The notes beneath the pieces were generated by a model. It did not search any database and had not been told where the DNA came from. It was given only the letters and a program-made list of their open reading frames with translations. From contig CACMFH010000001.1 of NCBI GenBank assembly GCA_902612915.1, positions 1-64,000 of the forward strand: a stretch of DNA of 64,000 bases, written 5' to 3'. This document shows, piece after piece, positions 62,813-64,000 of this stretch. Numbering within the stretch: the stretch's first letter is position 1; every line of letters begins with the position of its first letter. The DNA comes from an uncultured SAR86 cluster bacterium (lineage in GTDB: Bacteria; Pseudomonadota; Gammaproteobacteria; Magnimaribacterales; D2472). The translations under genes were made by a program, and so were the position numbers.

Positions 62813-63682
62813 TTATTTTTCTCTGTAGCAAATGTATTTTGCTAATTCTATCAGTAAATCAATTTCACCGGATTTAATGTTTTTTATTTCATTAATTGCT
62901 GACTCACAAAGATCTTTTGACTTTTTAATAGATTCATCTAGGCCAAGAATATTTACATATGTAGCCTTAGAATTTTTTTTATCAGAATTAATATTTTTTC
63001 CTAAAGCTTCCTCGTTTGAGATCACCTCAAGAATATCATCTGTTATTTGAAATACTAAACCAATTTTATTGCCAAAACTTTTTATAAAATCTTTTTCTTC
63101 AAAATTATCATTTCCAATTTGACCTAACATCACAGAACACTCTATGAGCTTGCCAGTTTTTAAAGTATGAATATTTTCAATTAATTGTTCATTTATTTTC
63201 TTTGTTTCTGCATTTATATCTAAATGTTGGCCATAAACCATTCCATTTTTTCCACATGCCTTACTTATTTTTCTGATAGCTTCAATTTTATGTTTATCCT
63301 CAAGTGAGCTTTCATTACAAATAATTTCGTAGGCAAGAGATTGAAGTGCATCTCCAGCTAGAATTGCATTAGCTTCGCCAAATTTAATATGACTCGAATC
63401 CTTTCCTCTTCTTAAATCATCATCATCCATGGATGGAAGATCGTCATGAATCAATGAGTAAGTATGAATAAGCTCTACTCCTGTTGCGAGTGTTAAAAGA
63501 CTTGAATCTGATATTTTTTTATTTATCTTTCCAGATGCATTAATTAAAGCCGCTCTAATCATCTTACTATCGGCCAATGCTGAATAAGACATAGCTTCTT
63601 CAATTAAATTGGAATTACCAATTGATTTTTTAATATTTTGAGAAACTTGATCCCTAGTTTGAGACAGGAAATTTTCTAACAC
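62813..63682 (-). CDS. ispA: Farnesyl diphosphate synthase
   Basis: Polyprenyl synthase of 289 aa with the first aspartate-rich motif DDLPSMDDDDLRRG and the second FQITDDILEV. It follows dxs in the standard xseB-ispA-dxs operon. The start is GTG. The product length (farnesyl or geranyl) depends on residues that I cannot read with certainty, so the FPP assignment rests on context. Confidence 0.93.
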   Translation of the reverse strand: MLENFLSQTRDQVSQNIKKSIGNSNLIEEAMSYSALADSKMIRAALINASGKINKKISDSSLLTLATGVELIHTYSLIHDDLPSMDDDDLRRGKDSSHIKFGEANAILAGDALQSLAYEIICNESSLEDKHKIEAIRKISKACGKNGMVYGQHLDINAETKKINEQLIENIHTLKTGKLIECSVMLGQIGNDNFEEKDFIKSFGNKIGLVFQITDDILEVISNEEALGKNINSDKKNSKATYVNILGLDESIKKSKDLCESAINEIKNIKSGEIDLLIELAKYICYREK

Positions 63683-63687
63683 TTTAT

Positions 63688-63912
63688 TTATTCGTTATCA
63701 ATTTCGTAAGCAGAACCATCATCAAGAAGTTTTTTTATTTTTAGTTCTGCTGTTTGAAGTTGTTTTTGACATTCTTTAACAAGATTTACACCTTTTTCAA
63801 ATGACTTAACTGAATCTTCTAAATTAATGTTTTCATCTTCTAATTTAGCAACTATATTTTCTAGCTCTTTTAGAGATGATTCAAAATCTATTTTTTTATC
63901 TTCTTTAGCCAT
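63688..63912 (-). CDS. xseB: Exodeoxyribonuclease VII small subunit
   Basis: A 74-aa helical protein with FESSLKELENIVAKLEDENINLEDSVKSFEKGVNL (read in parts: ELENIVAKLE and LEDSVKSFEKG), the hallmark of XseB, which binds XseA. It is the first visible gene of the xseB-ispA-dxs operon, 5 bp before ispA. Confidence 0.93.
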   Translation of the reverse strand: MAKEDKKIDFESSLKELENIVAKLEDENINLEDSVKSFEKGVNLVKECQKQLQTAELKIKKLLDDGSAYEIDNE

Positions 63913-63915
63913 GAT

Positions 63916-64000
63916 TTATTGTATGCCATTAGCTTCTGTTTTAAAGAATTTTTTATACTCATTTTTTAATGCGTAAGGTAGTGATAAAACCGCAGGAGTT
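63916..64000 (-). CDS. 3' end of an unidentified gene (cut by the window)
   Basis: Read on the minus strand from the right edge, an open frame encodes about 27 residues ending KNEYKKFFKTEANGIQ and then TAA at 63916-63918, three bases before the xseB start. The length and closeness suggest a real upstream gene, possibly in the same operon, but too little is visible to name it. Confidence 0.4.
   Translation of the reverse strand, partial: TPAVLSLPYALKNEYKKFFKTEANGIQ

Overview
The window is a gene-dense, strongly A+T-rich stretch of a gammaproteobacterial chromosome. Several gene orders are gammaproteobacterial: aroK-aroB beside a divergent mrcA, slmA beside algC, miaA-hflK-hflC-purA, glyA-nrdR-ribD-ribBA-ribH-nusB, thiL-pgpA, and dxs-ispA-xseB. 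Intergenic gaps are tiny, 3' ends of convergent genes often overlap, GTG/TTG starts are frequent and Shine-Dalgarno sites are weak. Together with a DmdA-like demethylase, a TonB receptor and two alkaline phosphatases, this suggests a streamlined marine heterotroph of the SAR86 type. That placement is inference; there is no rRNA in the window.

Region by region. 1-6.7 kb: the end of a DmdA/GcvT-like gene, a secreted unknown, hflX, a DoxX membrane protein, and a TonB-dependent receptor behind a Fur box and a strongly folded leader RNA, then a small internally duplicated membrane protein. 6.7-13.9 kb: a candidate phosphorus-stress island. It starts at an intact tRNA-Ala(TGC) gene and ends at a decayed direct repeat of that tRNA's 3' end (34 of 36 bases). 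It carries a PlcP-like metallophosphatase with a GT2 glycosyltransferase, PhoX, PhoD, an ELM1-family protein and two small secreted unknowns. Both divergent promoter regions carry a four-repeat element with exact 11-bp phasing that looks like a Pho box. 14-25.4 kb: katG, a sterol-desaturase-type hydroxylase, a type II pantothenate kinase, a DUF305/LVIVD secreted protein, a Bax-inhibitor-1 protein, a diiron ferritin-like protein and a CobT/CobS-like VWA/AAA+ pair.

25.5-40.5 kb is mostly central metabolism: an SDR, tesB, hemE, then gltD and gltB, which are divergent rather than an operon. GltD carries an N-terminal extension resembling the arm-type DNA-binding domain of tyrosine recombinases, and the gltD/gltB gap holds phased TGTATGA repeats. 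Next come aroB, aroK, mrcA, slmA and algC. 40.5-47.2 kb: ilvE, an uncharacterised envelope cluster (GT4, two methyltransferases, a toroid-fold protein), lpxL and waaA. 47.2-51.6 kb: glnK, miaA (with no ordinary start codon), hflK, hflC, purA. 51.6-57.0 kb (minus strand): nusB, ribH, ribBX, ribD, nrdR, glyA, nth. 57.0-64.0 kb: a LETM1-like small protein, a thiolase, thiL, a GlpD-like oxidoreductase and pgpA, facing dxs, ispA and xseB.

There is no CRISPR array, insertion sequence, integrase or rRNA, and no gene-free stretch longer than about 300 bases. The most noteworthy items are the tRNA-bounded phosphorus island with its phased promoter elements, the recombinase-arm-like extension on GltD with its neighbouring repeats, the structured leader before the TonB receptor, and the CobS/CobT-like pair beside a diiron protein.
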